DNA of 64,000 nt, from the NCBI GenBank assembly GCA_021464415.1, contig CM038466.1:31774833-31838832 (forward strand). The letters are read 5' to 3'. Shown here one piece after another: positions 35,411-48,012 of the stretch. Positions within the stretch are counted from its first letter, which is position 1. Every line of letters starts with the position of its first letter. This DNA comes from Lonicera japonica. Its lineage: Eukaryota > Streptophyta > Magnoliopsida > Dipsacales > Caprifoliaceae. The translations under genes and the position numbers were made by a program. The notes below the pieces were generated by a model, which was not told the DNA's origin, did not search any database, and was given only the letters and a program-made list of their open reading frames with translations.

Positions 35411-36164
35411 TATATATATATATTAAAAAAGAAATAAAATTATAATAAAAATTTTCAAGAAAATAACTTAAGTTTATGAAATTCTAACATCATATAGGAA
35501 ATGGCATCTTTAGCTCTTTTCTAATTCTTCCTTCCCAAATCTAATCTCAATCTTCTCATGCTACAAGAGATTATTAGAGGGGCACCAATATTTTTTATTT
35601 CACTTATATTGATTTTAAAACAATAATATTTAATCATTGATTTTTTTTTCAGGATTCTTTGCAATTGTAATGTATTTTTGGTGGCATGTGAAGTCTTATC
35701 ATTTAAATAAAATTAATTTATTTTTTTAATATATTTAATTATAAAATAACACATTTTAAAATTTCGCCCAAAATCTCAAAAATCAAAATAGTCAGAACCG
35801 ACTTTGCTAAAGACCGACTCATCACTGAAACTAAAACGAACTCAAAACACTCTTAAGTAATTTTAAAACGTTGTGCAACCCGAAGATTGCAAATGCTAAA
35901 AAAATTGGGTGTCCGTCTTTTGCTACCGGCTGGCCGCAGGGAAGCTAACTCAGTTGCCGCCCTACTAGCTAGTGAAGCGTTATAGATGAATTTTATTATG
36001 AATTACATTTTGAGCAACATAAATGAGGATAGTGAGCTATTTCCCAACGACGATATTTTTGAAATTGCTAGTAAAAGGTGTATTTATTTTACCGTCTTTC
36101 AATATATTATTTCTAAATTTACCCTTACACCATTTTCACTGCATAAGTTAATATAGTAATGTAA

Positions 36165-36510
36165 AAAGGGTATTTAGCCGGTTAACGGATGAATTTTTTT
36201 ATGAAACTTGGTGAAGATGATCTCCATGATTAGTAGATCATCTCCGTCAATTTTCATTGAAAAATTCAACTAGAAAGTGGATTAGCTAAACATCTTAAAT
36301 TTTAACGGCTAAAAATGTACATATATATCAAATTTTTAGTTAACCCACTTCTTGATTGAATTTTTCGATGAAAATTGCCGGAAGTGATATATTAATCATG
36401 GAGACCGTCATCACTAAGTTTCATAAAAAAATTAATCTGTTTACCCCCTCAAAATAACAGGTCCACATTTAAGGACCAAAAAGTTTGTCCACTTAAGATC
36501 CTTTCCCTTC
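36165..36510. mobile_element. Foldback MITE F1 copy, left end truncated
   Basis: The inner arms (ACTTGGTGAAGATGATCTCC and its inverse) and the right terminus (ACAGGTCCACATTTAAGGAC) match F1. The left terminus is missing, with the arm starting inside GGTTAACGGATGAATTTTTT. Confidence 0.65.
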
Positions 36511-36657
36511 AAAACTAAATCTTAGTTAATTTAATTTATTTTTACTTAATTGCCAAATGGTTCAAAATGGATTAAAAAATTATAAATACAATGCTGTATT
36601 CCAAAAGTTTAGCCAGATAAAACATGGTCACAAGGCATTGTCACATGTTCATAAAAA

Positions 36658-37141
36658 TGAAGATCAAGTTAAGATAATTGCTTCTAATTAATTATAAGAA
36701 TGACAATTCATCAAAAAAAAAAGAATAAAGAAAAGGAACAAAATTAATGGGTATTTGACATACCAATTTTTAGACAGCAAAAACAAAGGAGTTAAAGTAT
36801 GTAACTAGGACCTCATAGACTTGACCCATTGACTCTGATACCATACGTAATTAGCCACCCAAGTTTTCTCATAAAATGGCTAGTTTAAGTTGTAAATTAG
36901 TTTCATTATTCTCACATATATACTAAGGAGCTTTTTATTATACTACCGAAAATGTGAGATAAACACAATTTATGTATCGGCATTGTCACAAAGGAAGATC
37001 AAGGTAAGATAATTGCTTCTAATTAATTATAAGAATGACAATTCATCAAAAAAAATGAATAAAGAATAAAGAAAAGAAACAAAATTAATGAGTATTTGAT
37101 ATACAAATTTTTAGACAGTGAAAATCTAAGAGTTAGAGTAG
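36658..37141. repeat. Direct duplication, about 333-bp period
   Basis: GATAATTGCTTCTAATTAAT through CAATTCATCAAAAAAA and TTTTTAGACAG occurs from 36658 and again from about 36990, with high identity over about 150 bp. Non-coding. Confidence 0.75.
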
Positions 37142-38631
37142 GTTAGCTTTATACCGCCCTCTTCTCCCTCTCTTTTAAGTGAACAAGCGTCTATCTAACG
37201 TTTATTAATTTTTATTTTTTAAAAAAAATGGATCATTAGAATGGCTTGTATTGTTACTTGGTTATGTGGAACATTTTATTTATTTTGAAAACCAGTTAAC
37301 ATGACTCCATTTTTATTGAGGGTGATGGGGAGGGAACGAGGTGTGAACCCTGGTGATTTATGTTAAATCACAAATTCTTACCAATTGAACACAATTCTAG
37401 ATCAAACTTAAATATTTGGTTGATTCATGACTACATTGCGCAATGTTATCATATGCAACTTATCATCATACACAAGCCATGAGATCTAAATCACAACATG
37501 TTTTTAATTATAATCAGTCAGTACGAAGCAATTATTTATTACTTTGTTATATCTTATATATATATATATATATCTTTTTTTTATAGAATCTCTAGTCCTA
37601 GAAAATCTAGGCGATAAAGAATTATTTTATTAAAAATTAAAATGAGTCTGAATAGTCCAGACCCAACAGCGCATACATAAAAAGGGGAGGTGGACTGAAC
37701 CTGACCTCCCAAAAAGGATGAAACAAACAAGTCTAGAAGATGGGTGTTATAGAATAACTCTCCTCTTTAAACTCAAGAGAGTTATTTTTGTAGTGAAATG
37801 CCTTTTGAATAACGAACCCTGTATCACAAGAGAATCCATATTAGATATGATATATCAACCTATCGAAAATAAATGAAAGGGAATCACTACGGAAATTGAA
37901 TGAAGAAAATAATAAAATTCCACTCAAACCACGTTCTGTTTTTTCTTTTCCTTTTTTATGTCAAAATCAAGCTACATTAAGCGCCCAATCAAATATGTAC
38001 AAAGATCTTTCCCTTGTTTAAATAATCTTCCAGAACATTCCATATGTAAAGAGAACAATTACTCAACATAAAAATATTTTTTTAATGTGAAAAAATAAAC
38101 CTTATCAGCAAAATATTGGCCAACATTCTAATTTATGAAAGAAAATTCTTTGTCACTTCATAAACTTTAATTCAATTATATAATTTGTGATATATTACAT
38201 TTTTTATTTATTGAAGATAGTAATGAAGGGTAGAATCATCCTTTAAATAAATATTGCAATGAATCTTTTCATAAATGGAAAGTATCTATACAATTTTATT
38301 TTTTTGAAAATCAAGATAGTTTACCGGTCCCTAAGTAGATTTTCTGAAAAGGAAGTTGGTTTAAGTGAATTTATCCAATGTATTAAGAATATATAAGAGC
38401 ATCTCACCGGAATTCATGATGGGTTTCCGGCTAACCCCTGAACCTAATCCTTAGGCCACCACATGGTCCATTTCGTACAAAACATTCCACCCTGATCCAC
38501 CTGCCCTGTTGCTAATATGACAGAAAATAATGAATGAGTGAGTGAAAGAGAGAAAGTAGGAGATGTGATAAAGATTTTGTGTTTAAGTCCAAAGATATTG
38601 TGTGCGTATATATATGTTCCTCGTTCTTTTC

Positions 38632-39208
38632 CTTGGAGGTGGACAAGATCCGATCCAAACCGATTGATTCATTCCAATCCAATCCAAGTTTTCTGGTTTA
38701 ATGGATTGATTGGATCTGCTTTTTAAAAGCGGAAAAATATTGGATCAGTTTCAGATTCTGGGGTTGTGTAAACCGATTCAAACCAATCTAATTAATATAA
38801 ATTTTATTTTCTTAAAGTGACACATGTCTTTTTAGTTATTGGTGGTCATCATAGTCTATTTATCCTGCTATAGTTTTGTCAATTTGTCATTTTTGCCAAT
38901 TTTAAAAATTTTAAATTTTCCTGTAGGTATATTTCCAAGACTCTTTTTTTTTTTTTTTTGAGCAACTGTAGCTAGGCGGATTTGAACACTGAATCTCCTG
39001 CTAAATAAATCGTCCCTCACAGGGACCTAATGAACTACTAAGCCAATCCCATAAGGTCAATATTGGATTGGATTGAAAATGATCGTATCCAATCCAACAT
39101 TTTTTTGGATTGGATTAGTAGGGCATATCAGATTAGATTAGTAGGGCGTATCGGATTGGATGCGGATGGCATAAAAACCACCAGAATGGACCAAATGCCC
39201 ACCCCTTA
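38632..39208. mobile_element. hAT-like MITE built of GATCC/ATTGG short repeats, inside R1 copy A
   Basis: TTCTTTTC flanks it at 38624-38631 and 39209-39216 (8 bp, perfect). Termini are CTTGGAGGTGGACA and, reverse-complemented, TAAGGGGTGGGCAT. The interior is rich in ATCCAATCC and GGATTGGATT. The same element is at the homologous spot in the second tandem unit (about 39613) and in R1 copy B (about 50105), so it inserted before those duplications. Confidence 0.7.
38944..39055 (-). mobile_element. tRNA-derived SINE
   Basis: On the minus strand, GGATTGGCTTAGTAGTTCA resembles the Pol III A box, and GTGTTCAAATCC about 45 nt later the B box. The unit ends after GCTACAGTTGCTC in a 17-nt A run (38960-38944). 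It is absent at the homologous position of R1 copy B (about 50420), so it inserted after that duplication. Length (about 110 bp) and poly-A end suit a plant tRNA-type SINE. The target duplication is not clear. Confidence 0.7.
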
Positions 39209-40960
39209 TTCTTTTCAATCAATTTACGCAACATAACACAACTATAAATCTTAAAGTTGGTATTTTTGTGTCCAATCCTCTAAGGTGAGAATATTTACTC
39301 TTGAGTAAACAAATAAAGACTACTCATTTTAAATTATATGGCTCATTTTTTGACAAGTGGTTTATGTTTAAATGAGTCATCTTCATAAATTCAAAATCTG
39401 AAATGTCTGACTAAAAACTTATGGTCCATTTCGTACAAATCGTTACACCCTAATCCACCTGCCCTGTTGCTGATGTAAGGGAAAATAATGAATGAGTGAG
39501 TGAAAGAGAGAAAGTATGAGATGTGGTACAGATATTGTTATTAAGTCTAAATGTATGTACATATGTGCCATTGTGTGCGTGTATATATACACATATGTTC
39601 CTCGTTCTTTTTCTTAGAATTGGGACTGATCCTACCCAAACTGACTGATTCGATCCAATCCAACCCAACCCAACCCAACCCAATTTTTCTGGATTTATAG
39701 ATTGATTGGCACCACTTTTTAAAAACGAGAAAATTTTGGATTGGTTTCAAATTTGAGGGTATGGAAATCGATCCAATTAATATAAATGTTTTTTTCTTAA
39801 AGTGACACATTTTTGTGTTATTGGAAGTCATGGTAATCTATTTATCATGCTATTCTTTCTTTGAAATTTAACTACAAGTTATTTAGTTTAGTTGTGTCAA
39901 TTTGTCATATTTACCAATTTGAAAATTTAGAAAATTTTAAAATTAATTAAAGGCAACATAACACAACTAAATCTTAAAGTTGGCATTTTTGTATCCAAAT
40001 CCTCTAAGGTGAGAACATTTACTCTAGAGTGAGTTAACAAATAAAGACTACTCATTTTAAATTAGATTGTTCATATTTTAACAAACGATTAATGTTTAAA
40101 TGAATCCTCTTCATGGATTCAAAATCTGAAATGTCTGACTAAAAACTTATGGTCTAGATTGGCTAACTTTATTGGTTTTAGGAAATCAAAGAAATTGATT
40201 TTTTTTGTTAAACTTTTATCACTCTTCTACTTTTGTAATTTTCTTCAAATTTCATGGAATTATTTTATACTTCATATCTAGCCTTTTCACATCTAGATAA
40301 TTAAAAATCTTTTGACATATGTGGTAAATAAATTACATGGTAATGAAAACACTCAGATAGAATAGAGAACTAAAGTTTAATTAAAAATATTCAAACTTGA
40401 AAAGAAGACGAGAAACACATCTAGATAAATAGATAGAATAGATAGATATATATACCCAGGAAGCAGTGGATCGGATGTGAAATGCTCCAAAACGGCGGAG
40501 AATTTGATGAATTAGAAATATAATGTTTAGGATTAGGGTTAGTGTTAGTGTTTGGCTGGAGATCCCATTACCATTTATGTAGTGTTAAGGCGGTGATTTG
40601 AGATATTGCATTTAAACTCCCTATATTTGGTCAACAATCTATTCAAGTCCCTTATGTTTTGCACAACACCATCAAAATTGGGATTTAATTTAATTTTTTT
40701 CAAAAAATTCCCCTTCCTTCAACGAATGATTGAGAAAATAAAAAATTGACATTACATGATGCTTTATTAACTTATGTTTCTGTTTATTTCTATAAAATAA
40801 TATAGTCAATTACTATGTTGCACGATGAGTATTTTTGACACTAATTTTTTTTTGTTGCGACCTACAATCTTTTCAAATATTATTTTTTTGTAATTAAAAT
40901 CATTAAACCATGGGGGAGGTCTTTGGGAATTTTGAAAAATGCATAAGGTGTGGATAGTGC

Positions 40961-42671
40961 TTTTAAAGGGTAATTAGCACTTTTGACTCTTAAAGTTTGC
41001 CATTTTTCCCATGCTCGTCCTAAATCTTTTTTTTTTGGGCTCAACAAACCCCAAAGTTTTCACTGCGTCCCACTCGTCCAAAAGCGGATGTCCTGTTAAA
41101 AACATGATCGGAAAGCACACGTGCAGGGCACGATTCTACTCTGTGCAAGGGCATTTTAGGTATTTCATAGCAAATGATCTAAAATCCAAGCATTAAGGGA
41201 ATTTTTATTAGCATCTTCTAAATTGATATTAGAGGTATGTCTCTTTCTGCCAACCCCTAAAATGCCCATTATAAATTGATAGAAGTACGTGTTATTTGAT
41301 AGAAGCACGTGTTATTTTTTACTATTGATTATGTATTTTTAGAATGTTTTAAAACTAAAATATGATTTTCAATGTTAGACGAGAAGATAATAATATTGTA
41401 GAATATATATGTGTGTTGTACGTATATATTTGAGAATTTATATATATAAAGAGATCATTATCAATTATGACAAATGGTTATTATGTTGGTGTGATTCTGA
41501 ATGAAAAAAGTATTAAAGCATTTGTGTTTGTGTTTGGGATTAGGGGGAGAGATAGAAGGTAGACGGAGGTGGGTTGAAGAAGGTGGTAATAAAGATAAAT
41601 AAAAATGGGGTTAAGTGTTAACAAAATATAAATTAAGGGGGTTTAGTGTCAATTTTAAAAATTTAAGGGGTTACATGTAAAAAAATTGGATGGAATTATT
41701 TACCGTGCTAGTGCCAGGGTTGAAATTGCCACACTTGGTTGAAATTGCTACACTTATAAAACTTTAAGGGAAGGATTGGGAAAATTGAAACATCAATGAT
41801 GAAATTGATCAGAGGTGCAAACTTCAGAGTTTTTTTCCCATAATATTAATATGAGATCTTTGGCAATACATAAAGTAATATTTACTAATATTTATATACA
41901 AGTTTATAACTAAATACAAGTGTAGTGGTCGAAAATTTTAAATTCATCTTTGGTGGGTGGCCCGTCCCTCTCTCCTCCCGCCTAAATCCATTATTGCTAA
42001 ATGCTAATAGGTAGTCTAGCAATTGAGCGACATTGTACTAGTTTCGAAATAAGGCATCCGCATTGCTAATTCTATACTGTAATTTTATTTTATATTTTGA
42101 TGTCAAAGTAGAAGCCTATGTGGGCAAAATCAAAAACGAAAAAATTATGATACGTCTTTGAAATGAGTTCAACTTTTATATAATAATGCGTGTATATGTA
42201 TATATATATATATATAATCCCCATTTCAAACAGGATGGTTTTCTCTTTTGGAGAAGAAAGGATAATATATAAATATTTTAATTAACACACTTTCCAGTTG
42301 AATTTGTCAATGAAATTAGAAGTTATTTAGATACACTTCGTTTTTTGAAGTATTATCGGTATTGTAGTTAGCCAAGAAATCTAAATATGCCTTTAGCCTA
42401 TTGTATAACTTAGCGAAAGGCAAATAGCTATTCCCTTTTATGACTAACAAGTTTGAAACACGTTCACTTCAATGTAGAATCAAGGTCAACTTACAGACAA
42501 AACTAAAGTCTAACATTTTCTATTTTGAGATTCCAACTCCTATAAAGTTAAACATAAATAATTGAATTACTTTGTACATAAATAAATAAAAAAGCAACTA
42601 AATAAAACTTCTATTAAAAACTATGTTATTAGTTTGTACACTAGTAACTCATAAAATCCTAATAATTTTAT
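40961..42671. other. Intergenic, no gene seen
   Basis: It contains TIR-like low-copy stretches (about 40975-41210 and 41580-41720) without a matching partner end, and a 230-bp segment (41850-42080) repeated at 56285-56515. (TA)n near 42196-42216. Confidence 0.5.
41850..42080. repeat. Dispersed repeat, first copy (second at 56285-56515)
   Basis: Both copies share GATCTTTGGCAATA or GATATCTTTGGCAATAAATA, AGTTTATAACTAAATACAAG, CTTTGGTGGGTGGC, GACATTGTACT and AAGGCATCC(G/A)(C/T)ATT in the same order. Non-coding. It might be a terminal fragment of a Helitron-type element, since the second copy starts at a TATTAGTTATATGATATC motif. Confidence 0.7.
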
Positions 42672-43599
42672 GGGTTAATCACAAAAAAGTGTATTGTTCT
42701 TAAACTTAAATTGTCACCTAGATAATATATAATTCTTTTGGCATTTCGGGCAACAAATTTCTGTTTGTTTTCGAAAAATACATTTGTTAACCTCCCAATA
42801 CCATTAACTATTTAATGACATGGTACAAATTTTGCGTATTTAGCTGTCAACTAAGATTACAACTCTGCATTATTAAAAAAAAAAAAAATATTTCAAATAC
42901 ACTAAGCAATATAGCTAATAATATCTTTCCCAAAATCTTTTTTATTACCACCACCATTTTCACTAAAAAAAAGCAGATGATCGATGAGGTTTAATTTATG
43001 CTCTGAAAACCCCATCATCTCTTTTAATATTCTCTTATTTAAATCACCTATGTTTATTCTCTCTCAAATTCCTGCCTTCAATCTCTAGTTTTCTTAAGTT
43101 CAGGAGAAACACAGTTAATAATTTAATTCCGTAACCCCTATAATCATTTGTTTCATACAGGAATGGGATATCAAGAACAGGCAAATAATATTATCCTCTT
43201 TAGAATTAGTTGTTTCATAAAGGAATGGGAGATCAAAAATTTTGTTTCCCTGTGCAATGTTAGAGTTTCGAAAACTTGAGTTATTTTTTGAAAATTTGTA
43301 TTATAATTTTTTTCTTTTTTAATATATATATAAAAAAATAAAATATTAGTACCTCTCTTAATTTTTGGGCCCTGTGCAGTCGCCCTGCTAGGCCTGTCCC
43401 AAGACCAGCTCTAATTGTGTACAAAGTTAGCCAAGTCATTAATTGGTTAATGATGTTAGGTTGGGAGGTTAATTATGGATGTATTTTTTGAAACAAATAG
43501 AAAGTTTGTTGCCCGAAATGTCAAAATAAAATAAAATTTGTATACGGTCTAAGTCACATTTTCGGTGCAAGTACTATATACACTTTTCTAGTTATCCCG
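42672..43599. mobile_element. MULE-like non-autonomous TIR element, 928 bp
   Basis: The ends are about 150-bp inverted repeats: left GGGTTAATCACAAAAAAGTG and right (reverse-complement) GGGATAACTAGAAAAGTG. Both continue through GGCATTTCGGGCAACAAA and TTAACCTCCCAA. ATTTTAT flanks both sides (42665-42671 and 43600-43606), slightly short of a full 9-bp duplication. No coding remnant. Confidence 0.75.
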
Positions 43600-43861
43600 A
43601 TTTTATTTGACATGTACTGTGGTGAAATAAGATAAATATTTGTTATATTTGAAAACTAAAGGTGACTATTGCGATTAGAAGCATTGTAGCTAGTACGAAT
43701 GTATCACATTATATATAAGGATCAAGGCTCTTAAAGTCAGGTGTTTAAATAAAATATGAATTACTTACTAGCAGAAAATATTATTTATTTTATAACCAAT
43801 AAAATGAAAATTCTCAAAATTGATCAATATATATATATACACACTAGTGTGCAATTCGTGT

Positions 43862-44511
43862 TAGGGGTGTCCATCCGATCCGATCCGGTCATTTTAAACC
43901 ATCCGCATCCGATCCGATCCGATGTCGGTTTTAAGTTTTGACATCCAATCCAATCCAATACACTTTACAAATCCAATCCAATCCAATCCAATTAAATGTT
44001 AGATTGGATCGGTTTCGATCCGATCCGATTAGAAGTTTAAAATAAGATGTATTAGATTCTTGAAATGTTTAATTTTAATGTAAAACAAGACGATAACTAC
44101 TTGTAAATTAAATAAAATCCATTACAAATAAAGTTTAAGTATTAACCAAATAGCTTCAAGTTAAAATGTCTATTATTTAACCAAAAATACACAATTAAAT
44201 CAAGTGACGAACCATACATGATTAAGCTAAATATTAAATAACAAACTAAGATTAAATGATTTCAAAGTGACCCCTTGTATATATTAAATTATGCCACCAA
44301 TGAGGGAGAGACATGTGGAAATTATAATAATGGATTGGATTGGATTGGATCGGTTTCTAGAACACATCAAACCGGATCCGATCCAATTTTTTTCGGTTTT
44401 CAAATTTTGCATCCGATCCGATCCAATCATCCATAAAATCCAGGAAAAATGGATTGGATTGGATTGGATTGGATCGGTTTCTCGGTTTGGATTGGATTCT
44501 GAACACCCCTA
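43862..44511. mobile_element. hAT MITE, 650 bp, perfect 8-bp target duplication
   Basis: ATTCGTGT flanks at 43854-43861 and 44512-44519. Termini are TAGGGGTGTCCATCCG and, reverse-complemented, TAGGGGTGTTCAGAATCC. The interior is built of GATCC and ATTGG pentamers (ATCCGATCCGATCC, GGATTGGATTGGATT) near both ends, separated by an AT-rich middle. The host site it split, joined across the element, resembles a Helitron 3' hairpin (see findings). Confidence 0.88.
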
Positions 44512-44827
44512 ATTCGTGTGATGCACAAGTGGATTATATAATCTAAACTAATATGTTCAATTTAAAAAGTTATTTAACATTACTGTCAAAAACCGCATCA
44601 ATTAAGTATTTAATTACAGACGAGACAACGGGAATATAAAAAATTACCATCTATTAAGCATTTATCCAATACATCTTATGCAAAACTCTCTTATTTTCTT
44701 GAAACCTCACCTTGTATGATTGATTGTTCTTTTAGGGAAAGAGCTGGAGTTCCATTTAAGTTTCTTTAATGTCTATTATACCCATTTGACATACATTTAA
44801 TTCTTTACATTGAAAGTTTTGAATAAT

Positions 44828-46061
44828 TGTGAGAATCCGCAAATGCGACCCAGATTCTCAGCCTCTGGTTTGGGAGTCTGAAACATCGGAAAGGATTTCG
44901 TTGTTTCATTTGCTTCTAAATGTTGATAATTCATATCGGGTATCTCTCTATCCTATTTCTAGATGCAAGAGGGTTCGTTCAGAGTCGCCAGTACGTTTTA
45001 CAAGAAAACAGACAAAATGATTGTGTAAGAGGGAAGGCTACAGATAAGCCTTTCTTTACACGTGTGTCTACGAAACCAGGATTCTATAGGGTTCGGGAAC
45101 TATATTACGGTTTGGGAAGGTGTTAAGCACCCGTTCCGCCCTTTCGGTCTCTAGTGGTCTTATATGTTTATTTTATGTTGGAAAACTTGGATGTTTTTAC
45201 TGATATTCTACTACTTTCTGGAAATAACTAATGAAAACTTGATTTTCGAGTGCGTTAAGAATCTACCACAACCATGTCGCCACTTCGCTTGCTAGGACGG
45301 GGATCGACTTGCCCGGTCAGGTCGCGGGGTGCGGGGCAGCGCCCCGTTAGAAAAATCGAATTTTAAACAAGTCTACAATAAAACTAATATACAAATATCT
45401 TATTTAATTACTATAAGAGACTTTCGTTACCTTCTCTGCGATAATAATAAAAATAAGAGAGAAAATATAATACAGCAGAGAAGACTTCTGACGGATATCA
45501 GCTTTCCTCTTAGAAATATTTCCGGCGGTCTGACTCTAGAAGGTGGCACTCCGGGTGCCAAGATTAGATCCGAGACTTTTGCGAAAATAAATGTTATCAC
45601 AAATGCTTCCGGAGAAGGCTTAAAGATTAGAAAATATCAGAGAGAATAAGGAATTTTAGTATATAAATTGTGGCGAAAAGTTATCGTCCTGAACCCATGG
45701 GGGTGTTGGCCTATTTATACTGCTCGGGAAGGATTGTCGCGCGACATTTCCCCCGGAGGGCATGTGTCGCTCGACAATGTGTACTATGTCGCGCGACAAA
45801 CGGCTGAAGTGATGTTTCTAACAGACTGATGTGTCAGAGAGTGGATGGTCTGGTGTCAGGGAGGATTGTCACGCGACACAGGGGGGATTGTCGCGCGACA
45901 TACTTGCTTGTCGTGCGACACTTCACTTAAAAATAGGTTTTGTTGGCCAACAAACCCCTTCGGGGCAGTTTCGGGTGCTCGGGTGGATCCCAGGTTCCAA
46001 AAACAGTAGTTCTCGTAGGTAGTTAGGGTTCTTGCGGGGGTCACGGATCGGGGTGTCTACA
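44828..46061 (+). mobile_element. Solo LTR, 1234 bp, perfect 5-bp target duplication
   Basis: Starts TGTGAGAATCCGC, ends GGGTGTCTACA, flanked by ATAAT on both sides (44823-44827 and 46062-46066). Orientation is inferred from a TATA-like CCTATTTATACT near 45709. GC content is well above its surroundings. Six copies of the palindrome TGTCGCGCGACA, or one-base variants, lie in 45735-45920. Open frames inside (for example 45329-45649) have no family match and are not called. Superfamily undecided. Confidence 0.88.
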
Positions 46062-46779
46062 ATAATCGCAATCAATATAATGGAGTAACCATAATTTGAA
46101 TTTAGTGGGGCTTAACTAACATTAAATAAAAAAAAGAGTATATTAATGTAACTACATATATTCACATATATATATATACATAATAATATGTATATATATA
46201 TATGTTAGTTTTTAGTAGTTGAATCAAAATATTATTAAAAATGATTAAGTGTGGTGCATATAACATTTTTCTATTAAGTTTGATAGATAATGTTTACAGA
46301 AGGACAAAAGTGAAAGTTAGGTAATAATTTGAGGTTCTAAACTACGCATTTTAAAGTTGGGCCACTTAAGTGGAAATGGCCCATAGTTTAGGGCTCATTT
46401 CCATAGTTTGCTATTTTTTTTATAGTAGTAATTATTATAGTCCCAATTCTAGGAGTTTACAAAATTTCAAACTCAACCTCATACTTTTAAAGTTTGCACA
46501 AAGATCTCTATAAAAAATAATGCTATACCTACAAAAAAATTCCCAAATCCAAGTGGAGGGTTTAAAGGCCCCACTAGCCCCATAGTGCATACGCCCTGAA
46601 ATCAAAAGCCACAACATGGATATATATTGAGAACTAAGGAGATTGACCGAAGTTTTCCGTAAATGTTATTCTCATATATATATGTTTGTGTGTGTAGCAT
46701 ATTCACTATTTGCGCCAATTAAAAAGTAGCAAGTATAAAATAATGTGTATACATATATTGATAAATGATATAAGCAATG

Positions 46780-47059
46780 GGCAGATTTAGATGGTTCGAG
46801 AAAGGAAAAATGATGGGGCAAGTCTCGAGCTTAGGAGTTCTATCTGAATATACTCACACTTTTAACCACCATAGGTTAGATGTATCTAAATCTTAAAAGG
46901 TTATATTATGTGCAGTACATTAATGTATACAAGTTGCACACAGAAAACGAAATTACAACACATGCCTTATTCGAGCTAAATTGAACTATTTCTATGTTTT
47001 TTAAAGAAATCTCTAGTACCATATAATCTAGGCACTAGAAAGTAATTTTATTAAAAATA
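46780..47059. repeat. R1-associated segment P and left part of R1 copy D
   Basis: 46780-46990 (GATTTAGATGGTT, CTCGAGCTTAGGAG, TCTTAAAAGGTTATATTATG) recurs at about 48800-48960 and 61985-62225. From 46995 the R1 left end begins (AATCTCTAGTACC, ATCTAGGCACTAGAAAG) and is cut at 47059 by the MULE. Confidence 0.65.
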
Positions 47060-47740
47060 GGCTTAATGACCAATTTGACCAACGAACTTTACACCTTTTT
47101 TCACTTTGGTCACTAAACTTTTTTTTTGCCCCTTTACACAATGTACTCTTTAAAACGTTTCTATTTAGACGGATGGCTTAACTTCCTTTAAAACACTCAA
47201 ATGGAAAAATGACGTGGCATTTATTATCCCAGCTGGCATCTTTGTTGATGCTTTGTCATCAAATCAGCTGACTCATTCACCTTCTCTCTCTCATGTGACA
47301 AAGCTCTTTCTTTTTCTCGTTATTCATATACACACAGGCATATATACATACACAAACATATATACACAGACATATTTTTTTCCCTCAATAATGAGATTTA
47401 ATCTCGCCTAAAGAACCCTTCATCATGAAGGTCAAGAACCCTAATTTTTTTTCTTTTCAAATGAAAATCCATCTCTCAAATTCACACCCAAATCCATTAT
47501 TGTCTGAAAATAAGAAAACTCAACATCAAACACCACTTTTGCATAGCCATCACTGAACCGTACTTCTCCAATGCTCTATCTTCCGTTAACCATCCCCCAC
47601 ATCATCTTCGCCGAAAAATGACCAATTCCATATCTGGAAAAAAATAGTATAGTCTTCCGTTGACCATCCTCCCACCTTCATTCATTGCTCCTCTGTTGCT
47701 AACAACCTCATTGGAAAGGGGATAAGGATTTTTCTATTTT

Positions 47741-48010
47741 GAAAAACAGAGCATTTGATGAAATGGGTGTGATATATATGTTTGTGTGTATATAAATCTC
47801 TATGTATATATAAATCTGTGTGAAAAACAGAGCATTTGATTAAATGGGTGTGATATATATATATATATATATATATCTGTGTGTATATAAATCTCTATGT
47901 ATATATAAATCTGTGTGAAAAACAGAGCATTTGATGAAATGGGTGTGTGTATACATATGTCTTTATGTATATAAATATATGTGTATATATAAATCTGTGT
48001 GAAAAATAAG
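47741..48010. repeat. Minisatellite inside the MULE, units of 81-95 bp
   Basis: GAAAAACAGAGCATTTGATG (or variant) recurs at 47741, 47822 and 47917, with a decayed start at 48001. Each is followed by AAATGGGTGTG and TATATAAATCTCTATGTATA-type sequence. Confidence 0.8.
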
Positions 48011-48012
48011 CA

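Larger units (their letters stand above)
33642..37552. other. Repeat-rich intergenic stretch, no gene
   Basis: It contains the minisatellite at 34061, two F1 foldback MITEs (about 35020-35410 and 36165-36510) and a direct duplication at 36658-37141. At about 37300-37420 the minus strand shows a weak tRNA-like pair of motifs (TTCAATTGGTAAGA and GGGTTCACACC) that might be an old SINE. The rest looks unremarkable. Confidence 0.55.
37553..40960. repeat. Dispersed repeat R1, copy A (about 3.4 kb, internal tandem duplication)
   Basis: It is alignable with 48985-51575 nearly throughout, including GAATCTCTAGTCC at the left, TCACCGGAATTCATGATGGG, GATCCACCTGCCCTGTTGCT, AGGAAGCAGTGGATCGGATG and ACCATGGG(G/A)GAGGTCTTTGG near the right end. 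A middle unit of about 960 bp is tandemly doubled here (38464 onward and 39422 onward) but single in copy B. Read on the minus strand it looks gene-like: a leader with AACCCTAATCC, a short segment ending CTTCCTGG before GTAT (40456), and a segment ending TTCCG before GTGAG (near 38408). No long open frame or TIR was found, so the nature of the unit is unknown. Confidence 0.75.

Noticed and set aside
36827..36845. ACTCTGATACCATACG, resembling an inverted retrotransposon primer-binding site
   Set aside because: No LTR terminus adjoins it, and flanking sequence does not match the LTR families seen here.
45329..45649. 106-codon frame
   Set aside because: It lies wholly within the solo LTR 44828-46061 and has no recognisable family; LTRs are not expected to encode it.
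47214..47411. Two frames starting with the same MAFIIPAG peptide (47214 plus, 48227 minus)
   Set aside because: They start in the two inverted repeats of the MULE, so the identity is a TIR effect, not a gene family.
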